64,000 nucleotides of DNA from Undaria pinnatifida (GCA_012845835.1 JABAKD010000030.1:8407805-8471804); one strand, 5' to 3'; shown: positions 60,101 through 62,124, numbered from the stretch's first letter. Notes: generated by a model from the sequence alone, not told the origin. Made by a program: numbers and translations.

Positions 60101-61582
60101 GGGAGAAGATCACGAACATCGCTCCCTCAGATATGCTTTCCCCCTTTTTATTTGAAGCATATATCTAAAAGTGCCGTTATTTTCGTCATGACTCAGGCTT
60201 GGTCGGTTGGGGCTCAACTTTAGAAGAAGAAGAAGAGGGAAAAAACGAGAAGAACTAAAATTCGAGCGAAACAAAACAAAACAAAAAACAAGAACAAAAC
60301 GCTGTTGGGGTCCCCCTGCCACACCCCTGAGACGGCAGCAGCATGCCACTAGGTCTCTCGACCGCTGACGGGTGCTACGATACAGGTAGAGTAAAAAAAC
60401 AAAAGGTGCTACTAACCCTTTTAGCGCCGCACTCCCGACATGGAAACGAAAGACTTGGAGTCAGACTAAAATATGTTCAGGTATTGGAAACAGGTTTAAA
60501 CGCGAAGCGTGCTACGACAGAGGTAGCCACTGTTTTTTGGCCAAACCAAACTTGCGACCGGTGGGACCTCTTTCCTTAAACTAAGGAAGCTCTATCCACT
60601 CTGCCTGTCTGTCTGTCTGTCGTTGGAAAGATAGTTTTAAACCATCGTTTTGTTGTGTGTACCTACCTTCGTAGGGTCCGCGGACTTTTGCTCGTCATCA
60701 TCAGGGTTTGCATTTTATTTCGGCTTTTTTTATGCAGCAGTCATGTCAGTCAGTTAGTCCTCCCTGCCTTTTTGGGTTCGGTTTTTGGAAAAAAAAAAAA
60801 AAAATCGGACCCGGTCACTGTTTTGTTTGGCAGTAGCTCGGGGTCACTCGCTCGAGTGACCCTCCCCCCCCCCCGCCCCCCCCGCCGCCGGTTCCTTTGC
60901 AGTCTAAACCACTCACACTGTTTGAGTTTAGCGATATTAAAAGCCGCTATGGAAGGGTAAGCTATCATACCCTGGCTGCGGCGAAGAAATCGCCTGAAGT
61001 TTTTTTTTTTTTTTTCAACCTGGTATTGAGAATGTGGGGTGCATCATAACATCATCATCGTATCACATCTTTCCTGCCGCAGTCCCATTGCTGTCTCTGG
61101 AAATGGCCATGCCGGAAATTAAATCAACTCACTGAGGCTGCCATCCACCAGAGGCAAGTCCGCCTCACGAGCGGTTCTTAGTAGGATGTGTACCTCAACC
61201 TTCATGCGACTCGCCGAACACCTACCCCCCACGGCGCGCTTTGCGATTGGTGCAAGCAATACCTGCCTCTGGTCGGTGAACACCCGACATATATGCTCCG
61301 TCCCGGCACTGTAGGAATGCGAGGGTCGTACCACTATGGTCATGCGACTACGACCATGCATGAATATCGAATATCGAATATCGAATATCGAATATCGTAG
61401 TGGCGGTTCAAGATAGGGGTGTCCTCCTATCGTAGCACGGCGCGTCTATCGCAAGCGTATGCGGCTAGTGATGATGCGAGTCTCAGGGACTCACCAAGTT
61501 CGACGTCGCCCCTCTTCTTTTCCCTCTTGGCTAGCTTAGGCCTCCGAAACTTCCCATCTTTGAGAGAGATGAAGCTGCGAAC
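96..61582 (-). CDS. Giant 38-exon gene: IQ - F5/8C - Ig - MORN - dynein-stalk-like protein (partial at both ends)
   Basis: Composite of 38 exons read on the minus strand. About 1,690 codons are visible; the first ATG and the stop are not seen. Exons were chosen by an open frame bounded by AG acceptor and GT (or GC) donor, agreement of phase with neighbours, and continuity of recognisable domains. Domain order: IQ motifs (exons 3-9), galactose-binding-like F5/8C domain (10-13), Ig-like domains (14-16 and 18), MORN repeats (19-24), dynein-type coiled coil - microtubule-binding domain - coiled coil (27-32), helical tail (33-38). IQ motifs normally bind calmodulin or centrin, MORN repeats bind membranes or scaffold the cytoskeleton, and the dynein stalk tip binds microtubules. 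A calcium-responsive microtubule or flagellar scaffold is therefore inferred. No P-loop or AAA+ signature was found, so it is not a dynein heavy chain as far as visible. Possible alternative: two adjacent genes with an undetected boundary, although phase continuity argues against it. Confidence 0.75.
1214..1302 (-). CDS. Exon 37
   Basis: Donor is a perfect GTAAGT; acceptor GAAGCAG follows a C/T-rich tract, or three bases earlier. [20 protein letters not shown] then [10 protein letters not shown] is helical. Ends in phase 2. Confidence 0.65.
1303..2347. other. Intron sequence without identified gene
   Basis: Contains a long plus-strand open frame (1285-2070) of mixed composition with no domain, a G run at 1374-1388 and a short 'ctaaccct'-like stretch at 2130-2180. 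Nothing functional seen. Confidence 0.6.
2348..2476. repeat. (CAA)n microsatellite
   Basis: About 40 near-perfect CAA/ACA units. The poly-Thr and poly-Leu reading frames across it are artefacts. Confidence 0.95.
2562..3300. other. Intron sequence, nothing identified
   Basis: Poly-T runs only. Confidence 0.6.
3311..3494. repeat. ATCATAAC array, left
   Basis: Repeats of 'catcataa' with short variants. Followed after about 150 bp by family B and then by a second array of the same unit. Confidence 0.9.
3642..3987. mobile_element. Family B repeat, copy 1
   Basis: About 345 bp, close to 90% similar by eye to 16275-16617 on the same strand. Non-coding. Could be a solo LTR or non-autonomous element; no termini or target duplication could be fixed. 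Confidence 0.7.
3988..4075. repeat. ATCATAAC array, right
   Basis: Same unit as the left array, starting immediately at the end of family B. Confidence 0.9.
4478..4769. repeat. 9-bp minisatellite (GATGTGAAT)n
   Basis: About 32 units with GTGAAT, GTGAGT and GTGAAC variants. Frames give Asn-Asp-Val repeats that are not genes. Confidence 0.95.
4785..5385. repeat. Degenerate 'tctacatatagagaatg' minisatellite
   Basis: Interspersed 17-20 bp variants of 'gtctgcagatagagaat' and 'gtctacatatagaaa'. Ends at the exon 36 donor. Confidence 0.85.
5390..5476 (-). CDS. Exon 36
   Basis: Donor GGAAAG|GTGACG; acceptor GTATTAAG. 29 codons, symmetric phase 0. [20 protein letters not shown] then NWTLAFPGK, an amphipathic helix. 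Sits at the edge of a 600-bp minisatellite. Confidence 0.6.
6106..6240 (-). CDS. Exon 35
   Basis: Acceptor CTCCACCAG, donor GGAATG|GTAAGC, 45 codons, symmetric phase 0. [20 protein letters not shown] then [20 protein letters not shown]. Helical start; no family recognised. Confidence 0.75.
6283..6458. repeat. Local duplication in intron before exon 35
   Basis: 6283-6330 and 6405-6458 share 'gaagcacgc.cgaag' and 'aaaaaagg.gggattca' blocks. Family K begins just downstream. Confidence 0.55.
6921..7130. repeat. C-rich homopyrimidine tract
   Basis: About 210 bases of C with scattered T on the plus strand, mostly CCCCTCC and CCTCTTCC blocks. Potential G-quadruplex or triplex former. Confidence 0.95.
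7730..7837 (-). CDS. Exon 34
   Basis: Acceptor ATTGCCGCAG is strong; the donor is read as a GC site, GTCAAG|GCGAGT. 36 codons, symmetric phase 0. [20 protein letters not shown] and [16 protein letters not shown]. The frame stays open for another 22 codons, so the donor is the uncertain border. Confidence 0.6.
8195..8275. repeat. Family G repeat with hairpin, copy 1
   Basis: Contains cacatgcccttgaaggcatg, an inverted repeat with an 8-bp stem. A second copy lies at 10495-10560. Confidence 0.6.
8387..8533 (-). CDS. Exon 33: post-stalk helical segment
   Basis: Acceptor CGCGTTGCAG, donor TTCGAC|GTGAGT, 49 codons, symmetric phase 0. [20 protein letters not shown] then [20 protein letters not shown]. 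No AAA5 features as would follow a dynein stalk. A copy of its 5' edge lies at 8.72-8.76 kb. Confidence 0.8.
8716..8757 (-). pseudogene. Ghost of exon 33 5' edge
   Basis: Minus strand has GCGTTACAG then codons APRDERA, versus GCGTTGCAG and APRDELD at exon 33. Similarity ends after about 40 bases. Confidence 0.65.
9111..9238. repeat. Perfect 64-bp tandem duplication
   Basis: 9111-9174 and 9175-9238 are identical by reading, implying a recent event. In the intron upstream of exon 33. Confidence 0.9.
10495..10560. repeat. Family G repeat with hairpin, copy 2
   Basis: Contains cacatgcctttaaaggcgtg, matching the 8.2-kb copy around the hairpin and its 'aaaaagg' lead. Confidence 0.6.
10711..11060. 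repeat. 176-bp tandem duplication
   Basis: 10711-10886 and 10887-11060 share 'cttatcttact.tcctcggcc', 'ggtaaaaggttaaccaac' and 'taccgtaagccttgcgcc'. Roughly 90% similar. Confidence 0.85.
11428..11547 (-). CDS. Exon 32: coiled coil 2
   Basis: Acceptor CAACATAAAAG, donor TATGTG|GTGAGA, 40 codons, symmetric phase 0. [20 protein letters not shown] and [15 protein letters not shown] are heptad-patterned. A degenerate copy of the 5' edge lies at 11.82-11.89 kb. Confidence 0.8.
11825..11890 (-). pseudogene. Ghost of exon 32 5' edge
   Basis: Minus strand reads [18 protein letters not shown] then runs to a stop, versus [18 protein letters not shown] in exon 32. The flanking 'ACCAACGCAACAT' matches the exon 32 acceptor region. 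Confidence 0.6.
12736..12825 (-). CDS. Exon 31: coiled coil 2 (start)
   Basis: Acceptor AAAACCCAG, donor CGCACAG|GTATTA, 30 codons, symmetric phase 0. [20 protein letters not shown] and [10 protein letters not shown] is the returning helix after the MTBD. The exon begins ATG, but reading through from exon 30 in phase is preferred to a new start. Confidence 0.75.
13561..13617. repeat. C-rich tract beside exon 30
   Basis: Poly-C with few interruptions on the plus strand, about 30 bp inside the intron after exon 30. Confidence 0.9.
13647..13901 (-). CDS. Exon 30: dynein-stalk microtubule-binding domain, second half
   Basis: Acceptor CAATCCCAG, donor CAAAAG|GTGACA, 85 codons, symmetric phase 0. 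[20 protein letters not shown] and [20 protein letters not shown], then IKPQK, align with 'l..y...pdF.pe.v...S.aa..l..Wv.a...Y..v...v.Pk' of dynein MTBD ends. Confidence 0.8.
13949..14113. repeat. G-rich homopurine tract
   Basis: About 165 bases of G/A with rare C on the plus strand, in the intron just before exon 30. Confidence 0.95.
15184..15256. repeat. Family F: (CGGGT)n
   Basis: Two blocks of gggtc units separated by a spacer with 'aggaggt'. Related arrays at 53.7-54.0 and 61.9-62.1 kb. Confidence 0.9.
15301..15555 (-). CDS. Exon 29: dynein-stalk microtubule-binding domain, first half
   Basis: Acceptor TTTGGCCAG, donor ATGGAG|GTGGGT, 85 codons, symmetric phase 0. Helix [20 protein letters not shown], then [20 protein letters not shown] and [20 protein letters not shown]. 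The dynein MT-binding stalk has 'ik.y..PP..v..vm.aV..Ll....sW..a+.ll', which this follows closely. The usual Gly-Lys-Lys-rich loop is replaced by VRD. Confidence 0.8.
16275..16617. mobile_element. Family B repeat, copy 2
   Basis: Matches 3642-3987 throughout with scattered substitutions. Ends at a G run. Confidence 0.7.
17385..17505. repeat. Family C repeat, inverted partial copy
   Basis: Contains 'cagcacgggacggtgctgg' and 'agctactgggccaggta', the reverse complement of family C at 28.3 and 38.1 kb. Confidence 0.6.
17510..18760. other. Intron sequence, nothing identified
   Basis: Mixed sequence with a short 'gggttagggctagggttag' at 18304. No coding signal. Confidence 0.6.
18767..18907 (-). 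CDS. Exon 28: coiled coil 1 of stalk-like region
   Basis: Acceptor ACACCCGCAG, donor CTCGTG|GTGAGA, 47 codons, symmetric phase 0. [20 protein letters not shown] and [17 protein letters not shown] form a long charged helix, consistent with the outgoing helix of a dynein-type stalk. Confidence 0.8.
19558..19600. repeat. (AAAC)n microsatellite
   Basis: About ten units. In the intron after exon 27. Confidence 0.95.
19708..19842 (-). CDS. Exon 27: start of stalk region
   Basis: Acceptor TCGCCCCAG, donor AAGCAG|GTATAT, 45 codons, symmetric phase 0. [20 protein letters not shown] then an Ala-rich helix [20 protein letters not shown]. Leads into coiled-coil exon 28. Confidence 0.75.
19850..21230. 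other. Intron between exons 26 and 27
   Basis: Poly-A at 20444-20463 and an AT-rich segment near 20850-20960. No gene or repeat recognised. Confidence 0.6.
21234..21332 (-). CDS. Exon 26: linker helix
   Basis: Acceptor ATTGCCGAG, donor ATGCTC|GTGAGT, 33 codons, symmetric phase 0. [20 protein letters not shown] and [13 protein letters not shown]. Precedes the stalk-like region; no family recognised. Confidence 0.65.
21455..21625. repeat. Family E repeat
   Basis: Shares 'catggccgtagtc', 'ccgggacggagcac' and 'ggttttcacc.acca' with copies at 48.57, 55.3, 55.5 and 61.1 kb. Confidence 0.65.
21922..22548. repeat. Three 209-bp tandem copies
   Basis: Starts at 21922, 22131 and 22340, over 95% identical by reading. 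The period is not a multiple of three, although each copy contains a 65-codon minus-strand frame. The array ends near a fragment 'ccgcttgcatca'. Confidence 0.9.
22646..22764. repeat. C-rich tract beside exon 25
   Basis: Plus-strand C/T tract about 12 bp from the exon 25 donor. Confidence 0.9.
22777..22863 (-). CDS. Exon 25: linker
   Basis: Donor GTGGAG|GTGTGT; acceptor CGAACAG has a poor pyrimidine tract, so the start could lie upstream. Read as [20 protein letters not shown] then LWEAGEFVE. Phase 0 at both ends. No domain recognised. Confidence 0.55.
23228..23370. repeat. Family D repeat
   Basis: Contains 'gtactcatttgttgcttgcc' and 'acgtttcttcc', as does 35888-36030. Reverse-oriented relatives occur at 13478-13560 and 27492-27560. 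Confidence 0.7.
24134..24322 (-). CDS. Exon 24: MORN repeats (last)
   Basis: Acceptor AACATCGCAG, donor TTCGAG|GTGCGT, 63 codons, symmetric phase 0. [20 protein letters not shown], then [20 protein letters not shown], then [13 protein letters not shown]. Ends the MORN block; first of 13 consecutive exons with phase 0 at both borders. Confidence 0.9.
24564..25134. repeat. 64-65 bp minisatellite, nine units
   Basis: Units start near 24571, 24636, 24701, 24765, 24829, 24894, 24958, 25022 and 25086. Consensus has three 'accgcctta' boxes and 'ctcgcgcaaaaaa'. A single inverted relative lies at 28890-28950. Confidence 0.9.
26355..26450 (+). mobile_element. tRNA-related SINE head
   Basis: A-box-like 'tgagcggtctagcgga' and B-box-like 'gactcgaatcccgg' about 65 bp apart. 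No intact cloverleaf. Similar A-box sequences occur at 26040, 52290 and, inverted, 25890. Confidence 0.45.
26828..26952 (-). CDS. Exon 23: MORN repeats
   Basis: Acceptor TGCTGTTAG, donor ATGAGG|GTGAGT. Two leading bases complete the Gly of 'YEGEF' across the junction with exon 22. [20 protein letters not shown] and [20 protein letters not shown] are textbook MORN units. Confidence 0.9.
27050..27151. repeat. (CAA)n microsatellite
   Basis: Interrupted CAA repeat with AAT and CAG variants, between exons 22 and 23. Confidence 0.95.
27900..28047 (-). CDS. Exon 22: MORN repeats
   Basis: Acceptor CTATCCAG, donor GAAG|GTACCT, 49 codons, ends in phase 1. Tandem MORN units: [20 protein letters not shown], then [20 protein letters not shown], then DGAEYEG, completed by exon 23. 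MORN repeats fold as beta hairpins used in membrane or cytoskeletal scaffolding. Confidence 0.9.
28285..28560. repeat. Family C repeat
   Basis: Matches 38091-38340: 'gtctgccagcaccgtcccgtg', then 'atgaaccaaaa.gcctacgta' and 'ttcggttcccgaaccctaat'. Confidence 0.75.
28570..30320. other. Intron between exons 21 and 22
   Basis: Contains the single inverted copy of the 64-bp minisatellite unit (28890-28950) and a C run at 29169-29187; otherwise unremarkable. Confidence 0.6.
30324..30457 (-). CDS. Exon 21: MORN-like repeat
   Basis: Acceptor CTGTGTGCAG, donor GGAGAG|GTGTGT. Two leading bases, 44 codons, phase 0. [20 protein letters not shown] and [11 protein letters not shown] show 'tG..YeGpf.dn...G'. 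Confidence 0.75.
30982..31045. repeat. Family K repeat
   Basis: Core 'gcactcccgacatggaaac...acttggagttagaat'. Further copies near 6483-6570, 16850-16905, 34072-34125, 45955-46010, 50400-50475 and 60415-60475, in both orientations. Confidence 0.65.
31293..31388 (-). CDS. Exon 20: MORN-like repeat
   Basis: Acceptor CACGCCGCAG, donor CCTG|GTGAGC. Two leading bases, 31 codons, phase 1. [20 protein letters not shown] matches the 'dG..Y.Gp' MORN core. Confidence 0.7.
31890..32065. repeat. Family A repeat
   Basis: Shares 'ttttacgagtac', 'taggactagcgc' and 'ttggtcgg.ttgcgcga' with 45540-45670 and 63485-63660. Confidence 0.65.
32836..32949. repeat. G-rich homopurine tract
   Basis: About 110 bases, nearly all G with A and rare C. 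Confidence 0.95.
33300..33495. repeat. Family I repeat
   Basis: Shares 'ggctggtcggtgttacttg' and 'ggtttcaagctaaaccacat'-type blocks with 37020-37200 and 50930-51095. Confidence 0.6.
33603..33696 (-). CDS. Exon 19: entry to MORN block
   Basis: Acceptor ACACGCCAG, donor AATTGG|GTGAGC, 31 codons ending in phase 1. [20 protein letters not shown] then [11 protein letters not shown] leads directly into MORN-like text of exon 20. Confidence 0.7.
34248..34376 (-). CDS. Exon 18: second Ig-like segment
   Basis: Acceptor GTGCGAAG, donor CTCAAG|GTACGA, 43 codons, symmetric phase 0. [20 protein letters not shown] matches the 'D.G.Y.C...N..G' F-strand signature of Ig domains, followed by [17 protein letters not shown] as a G strand and linker. 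The preceding half of this domain was not identified. Confidence 0.7.
34603..34672. repeat. Family J repeat
   Basis: Short element (65-75 bp) with 'acgcagcttgca...tatcga...cacagct'. Other copies at 641-702 (same orientation), 9302-9375, 41130-41205 and 49438-49512 (opposite). Confidence 0.7.
34680..35465. other. AT-rich intron stretch
   Basis: Long A and T runs and a C run at 35190-35206. No coding signal. Confidence 0.6.
35469..35639 (-). CDS. Exon 17: helical segment
   Basis: Acceptor GCCGCCGCAG, donor TTGAAG|GTGATA, 57 codons, symmetric phase 0. Starts [20 protein letters not shown], then a long amphipathic helix with [20 protein letters not shown]. Separates the two Ig-like segments. 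Confidence 0.75.
35744..35876. repeat. G-rich homopurine tract
   Basis: Runs of G with A and T interruptions, abutting a family D copy. Confidence 0.95.
35888..36030. repeat. Family D repeat
   Basis: Close match to 23228-23370 and, like it, preceded by a G-rich stretch. Confidence 0.7.
36275..36392 (-). CDS. Exon 16: end of Ig-like domain and coiled coil
   Basis: Acceptor TACGAGAG was chosen among several nearby AGs because it alone supplies the single base needed after exon 15. Donor is CTCGAG|GTGAGT, phase 0. [20 protein letters not shown] closes the Ig fold and runs into a helix, [19 protein letters not shown]. Confidence 0.7.
36508..36835. repeat. 11-bp minisatellite
   Basis: About 28 units near 'cccaacgaagt'. 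Because 11 is not a multiple of three, every frame gives an 11-residue repeat rich in Gly, Leu and Trp. Confidence 0.9.
37430..37800 (-). pseudogene. Three tandem ghosts of exon 15 3' edge
   Basis: Copies near 37435-37490, 37568-37620 and 37745-37800, spaced 130-180 bp, match the last 45-50 bases of exon 15 plus some intron. Protein readings include [13 protein letters not shown] and [11 protein letters not shown], versus [13 protein letters not shown]. The true donor GTAAGT is replaced by GCAAGC, GCATGA or lost. Confidence 0.75.
37898..38023 (-). CDS. Exon 15: Ig-like domain core
   Basis: Acceptor TCCATGCAG, donor GCCTC|GTAAGT (strong). One leading base, 41 codons, phase 2. [20 protein letters not shown] is the classic 'YqWykNg..l.g.t...l.i' Ig core with the invariant Trp. 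[11 protein letters not shown] gives the second-sheet Cys. Its 3' end is repeated three more times downstream in the intron. Confidence 0.8.
38225..38680. repeat. 226-bp tandem duplication within family C
   Basis: 38225-38450 and 38451-38680 are about 90% similar. The unit includes the family C right half. Confidence 0.85.
39240..39530. repeat. Family L repeat, copy 1
   Basis: Homologous to 49605-49960. Minus-strand frames in both copies read alike around DGLD...TS.ITW.RL. Confidence 0.65.
40057..40190 (-). CDS. Exon 14: first Ig-like domain, N-terminal half
   Basis: Acceptor CTCTTGCAG, donor CACCG|GTGCGT, 44 codons ending in phase 2. [20 protein letters not shown] followed by [17 protein letters not shown] resembles the 'P.i...p.s..v..G..v.L.v.a.G.P.P' start of an Ig I-set-type domain, completed by exon 15. 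A partial copy lies at 40.35-40.44 kb. Confidence 0.75.
40345..40436 (-). pseudogene. Ghost of exon 14 (Ig)
   Basis: Reads [20 protein letters not shown] then TPSPGG, versus [20 protein letters not shown] then TPPPVG in exon 14. It then diverges; the acceptor AG is lost. Confidence 0.8.
40540..42110. repeat. Degenerate satellite of about 45 bp
   Basis: Many diverged units of 'agcgagtgatttgacgggcg' plus 'cttgaagctcaacaatggtc'. Includes a 12-bp (ccttgatgaaga)n block at 41270-41335. No gene seen. Confidence 0.75.
42712..42830 (-). CDS. Exon 13: end of F5/8C domain
   Basis: Acceptor GTTGTACAG, donor CATTCAG|GTGATA. Two leading bases, 39 codons, phase 0. [20 protein letters not shown] then [19 protein letters not shown] is the typical last part of a discoidin-like domain ('ARyW+l.i.sNyG....v.ei'). 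Confidence 0.8.
43668..43755 (-). CDS. Exon 12: F5/8C domain strands
   Basis: Acceptor TTTTTTTCAG, donor AGCAG|GTACGA, 29 codons ending in phase 1. [20 protein letters not shown] and GSFRVKLQA fit the 'L..S....G.W..v..f' strands of the F5/8C fold and join exon 13 in frame. Confidence 0.75.
43840..44995. other. Intron between exons 11 and 12
   Basis: Loose repeats of 'gaagtcaagttg.tgaaac' at 43800-44000. No gene seen. Confidence 0.6.
45002..45148 (-). CDS. Exon 11: F5/8C domain core
   Basis: Acceptor ATGTTTCAG; the donor is best read as a GC site, AAACTG|GCAAGT. 49 codons, phase 0 at both ends. [20 protein letters not shown] matches the F5/8C signature of a Trp-containing loop followed by 'QWI.fDLG'; [15 protein letters not shown] follows. 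An adjacent decayed copy of this exon lies at 45.24-45.33 kb. Confidence 0.8.
45241..45334 (-). pseudogene. Ghost of exon 11 (F5/8C) with in-frame stop
   Basis: Starts at an intact CAG acceptor-like site and reads [18 protein letters not shown] then stop TAA, versus [18 protein letters not shown] in exon 11. Downstream WIxFD codons survive out of frame. It lies about 90 bp upstream of exon 11 in transcript order. Confidence 0.8.
46308..46371 (-). CDS. Exon 10: start of galactose-binding-like (F5/8C) domain
   Basis: Acceptor CACCTCAG, donor TGTG|GTAAGG, one leading base plus 21 codons. [20 protein letters not shown] gives the first strand and the ligand-loop region of an F5/8 type C-like domain; exons 11-13 continue it in phase. 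The family binds sugars, lipids or protein partners; in ciliary proteins it is often a docking module. Confidence 0.7.
46945..47040 (+). mobile_element. tRNA-related SINE head
   Basis: Degenerate A-box 'gatggagtagtaggtgaa' and B-box 'gtgggttcaggtctccc'. No acceptor stem. Confidence 0.4.
48342..48518 (-). CDS. Exon 9: IQ motif and basic helix
   Basis: Acceptor GGGAACAG, donor ATTAG|GTAAGA. One leading base, 58 codons, phase 2 end. Contains a basic helix [19 protein letters not shown] and [20 protein letters not shown], a clear IQ motif. Last of the IQ block before the beta-sandwich domain. Confidence 0.8.
48565..48800. repeat. Family E repeat (longest plus-strand copy)
   Basis: Inverse match to 61128-61365. 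Translations HGRSRMTI and LLRTAR..D are shared, but frames are broken. Preceded by a G run. Confidence 0.7.
49605..49960. repeat. Family L repeat, copy 2
   Basis: Minus strand reads [20 protein letters not shown], versus [20 protein letters not shown] at 39.3 kb. Plus-strand 'ccatgaggag' and 'caacaccga' blocks match too. Confidence 0.65.
51136..51259 (-). CDS. Exon 8: IQ motifs
   Basis: Acceptor TTCCTGCAG; the donor appears to be a GC site, ACAG|GCGAGG, phase 2. It encodes [16 protein letters not shown], an IQ-like motif, and [10 protein letters not shown], which exon 9 completes with RYYGTK. The phase fits exon 9 exactly, supporting the GC donor. Confidence 0.7.
51473..51570 (-). repeat. 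Duplicate of the intron edge before exon 8
   Basis: Resembles 51243-51345 (shared 'gaggaaac.ccgata' and 'ggggtaa' blocks). It covers the intron just upstream of exon 8 but little of the exon itself. Confidence 0.5.
51902..51975 (-). CDS. Exon 7: charged helix
   Basis: Acceptor AATTAAAG, donor GAC|GTGAGC. Read as [20 protein letters not shown] plus RKAP, it continues the phase-0 frame of exon 6 and ends in phase 2. Exon 8 needs phase 1, so this junction does not join in frame. Either a micro-exon is missing between them, or this exon's frame or borders are wrong. Confidence 0.45.
52285..52345 (+). mobile_element. tRNA-related SINE fragment
   Basis: Contains 'tgactgagtggtctagtgga', matching the A-box region at 26.36 kb. 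B box weak. Confidence 0.35.
52528..52671 (-). CDS. Exon 6: linker in IQ region
   Basis: Acceptor CTGGCTCAG, donor GTCGAG|GTGAGC, 48 codons, phase 0 at both ends. Sequence starts [20 protein letters not shown] and ends in a charged helix with [20 protein letters not shown]. No domain recognised. Confidence 0.7.
53302..53374 (+). CDS. Candidate plus-strand first exon
   Basis: ATG in an AAAATGG context, 24 codons ([20 protein letters not shown] and GART), then ACCG|GTAAGT. A TATATATAG box lies about 50 bp upstream at 53249. No convincing second exon was found, so this may be chance within an intron of the minus-strand gene. Confidence 0.25.
53735..53995. repeat. Family F: GACCCG and GACGGGTCAT arrays
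   Basis: Two adjoining arrays, 'gacccgaccc' then 'gacgggtcat'. Confidence 0.9.
54325..54420. repeat. Family M, paired with 53575-53690
   Basis: Both have 'aaagtgcc.gcac', 'ccccctccagg' and 'caatccaccggtac.aagcccaaacc'-type blocks. Confidence 0.55.
54755..54958. repeat. (CACT)n microsatellite
   Basis: About 50 tetranucleotide units with rare CGCT and CAAT variants, ending 60 bp from the exon 5 donor. Confidence 0.95.
55018..55249 (-). CDS. Exon 5: helix plus poly-glutamine tract
   Basis: Acceptor CTCGGCAG, one leading base matching exon 4, 77 codons, donor CAG|GTGATA, phase 0. It begins [20 protein letters not shown], then has a CAG-repeat stretch of about 16 Gln broken by two Pro (minus strand of 55106-55162), then [20 protein letters not shown]. 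The poly-Gln tract is inside the open frame, so it is expected to vary in length between individuals. Confidence 0.75.
55308..55610. repeat. Two family E fragments around (GGAG)n
   Basis: Fragments at 55308-55450 and 55510-55610 flank a GGAG repeat at 55458-55503. Confidence 0.65.
56412..56575 (-). CDS. Exon 4: IQ motifs
   Basis: Acceptor follows a C-rich tract (CCCCAACAG); donor is GCAAG|GTACGT, phase 2. It encodes [20 protein letters not shown], a canonical IQ motif (IQ, R at +4, R at +9), then a charged helix [18 protein letters not shown] that starts another IQ motif completed by exon 5. Confidence 0.8.
56880..57840. repeat. Degenerate 'gataagtgcaaaac' satellite
   Basis: Nearly 1 kb of 14-16 bp units, interrupted by the exon 3 ghost at 57.53 kb. 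Long open frames here are composition effects. Confidence 0.85.
57532..57610 (-). pseudogene. Ghost of exon 3 3' edge
   Basis: Closely resembles 57860-57935, including the codons for QLRLR, a degraded RNARIVQTF and FARRK, but the donor position reads GGCGAGCG rather than GTGCCA and there are small indels. Probably a decayed duplicate of the exon end. Confidence 0.65.
57867..58144 (-). CDS. Exon 3: long IQ-motif exon
   Basis: Acceptor GACCTCAG, two leading bases, then 92 codons and donor AAG|GTGCCA, phase 0. It has at least two IQ-like calmodulin-binding motifs, [14 protein letters not shown] and [14 protein letters not shown], and begins a third at [10 protein letters not shown] that runs into exon 4. 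The exon opens with [20 protein letters not shown]. That opening segment is present in seven further degenerate copies in the intron upstream (58.2-59.1 kb), and its 3' end is copied once downstream (57.5 kb). Confidence 0.8.
58205..59065 (-). pseudogene. Tandem array: seven degenerate copies of exon 3 start
   Basis: Copies on the minus strand at about 58210-58300, 58358-58445, 58508-58592, 58633-58720, 58747-58835, 58878-58965 and 58979-59062. Each shares an 85-90 bp core with the first 75 bases of exon 3 plus upstream intron. Protein text such as [20 protein letters not shown] is recognisable in several copies, with indels in others. Four copies keep an AG just before the LQ codons. All copies differ from exon 3 after the Leu-Ser, where they read a shared 'CTCGCTCGAT'. 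Confidence 0.8.
59732..59827 (-). CDS. Exon 2: Tyr-rich linker
   Basis: Acceptor TTTAGAG after a C/T-rich tract was chosen because it gives the two leading bases needed after exon 1 (phase 1). Another AG slightly downstream (TTTCAG) would break phase. Donor is GAGG|GTACGC, ending in phase 1. Residues include [20 protein letters not shown] then YQLYYRYE. It lies directly before the IQ exon. No family recognised. Confidence 0.55.
61128..61365 (-). repeat. Family E repeat, inverted
   Basis: Reverse complement of 48565-48800, followed by (aatatcg)n at 61362-61398. Confidence 0.7.
61495..61582 (-). CDS. Exon 1 (first visible): basic segment
   Basis: Acceptor is a pyrimidine-rich tract ending TTGCAG; donor is CTTG|GTGAGT. 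It opens in phase 0, so an upstream exon exists. It ends in phase 1. The 29 codons include [20 protein letters not shown], strongly basic and without a recognised domain. Possibly a nuclear, membrane or tubulin-contacting basic patch; function unknown. Confidence 0.6.
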
Positions 61583-61939
61583 CTGCAAGCGAAAACACGG
61601 AAGAAAGGAAAAAACGAATATATATACGTAAATATTTAAGCCAAAGCTTTTAAAGAAACTCTCCTCCCCCCAACAAAAAGGATGAAATAAGGCGTGCGCT
61701 CGCTCGCTCGCTCGCTGCGTATGATAAGAAATATCAATTTGCACTTCTTTGTTTCAAAAACGTAAGGCTCTCCTCAACTGCTGGAATCCCGTTTTGTGCG
61801 TGTTTCAAGGATGTCTGTTTGACAGTCACATGCTGCGGTAGATAGAGATGCACCGCCTTCAATCTCTATGGGCTCCTGCCTCGCTTGAGGAGCTGTATAC
61901 GCCTCGCTTGAGGAGCTATATACGAGGGCCTTCCAAGGG

Positions 61940-62120
61940 CCATTACCCGACCCGTGGGCCGGTTCAGAGGTTTTCTAAGCTCTCGTGAGTCGAGCCGGGT
62001 CGGGTCGGGTCAGGAGGTATCACGGGGGGGGTCGGGTCGGATGAGGAAGGTTGCCGAATCGCACGGGACGGATTAGATCGGGTTGGGTCGTCATCCTGAC
62101 GACCCGATCCGCGAAAAGCC
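61940..62120. repeat. Family F: (GGGTC)n
   Basis: Inverted arrangement of gggtc and gacccg units. Confidence 0.85.
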
Positions 62121-62124
62121 CTAT

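Noticed and set aside
60667-60715. Minus-strand exon-like end with GTAGGT donor between exons 1 and 2
   Set aside because: No acceptor or pyrimidine tract upstream, and exons 1 and 2 already join in phase without it.
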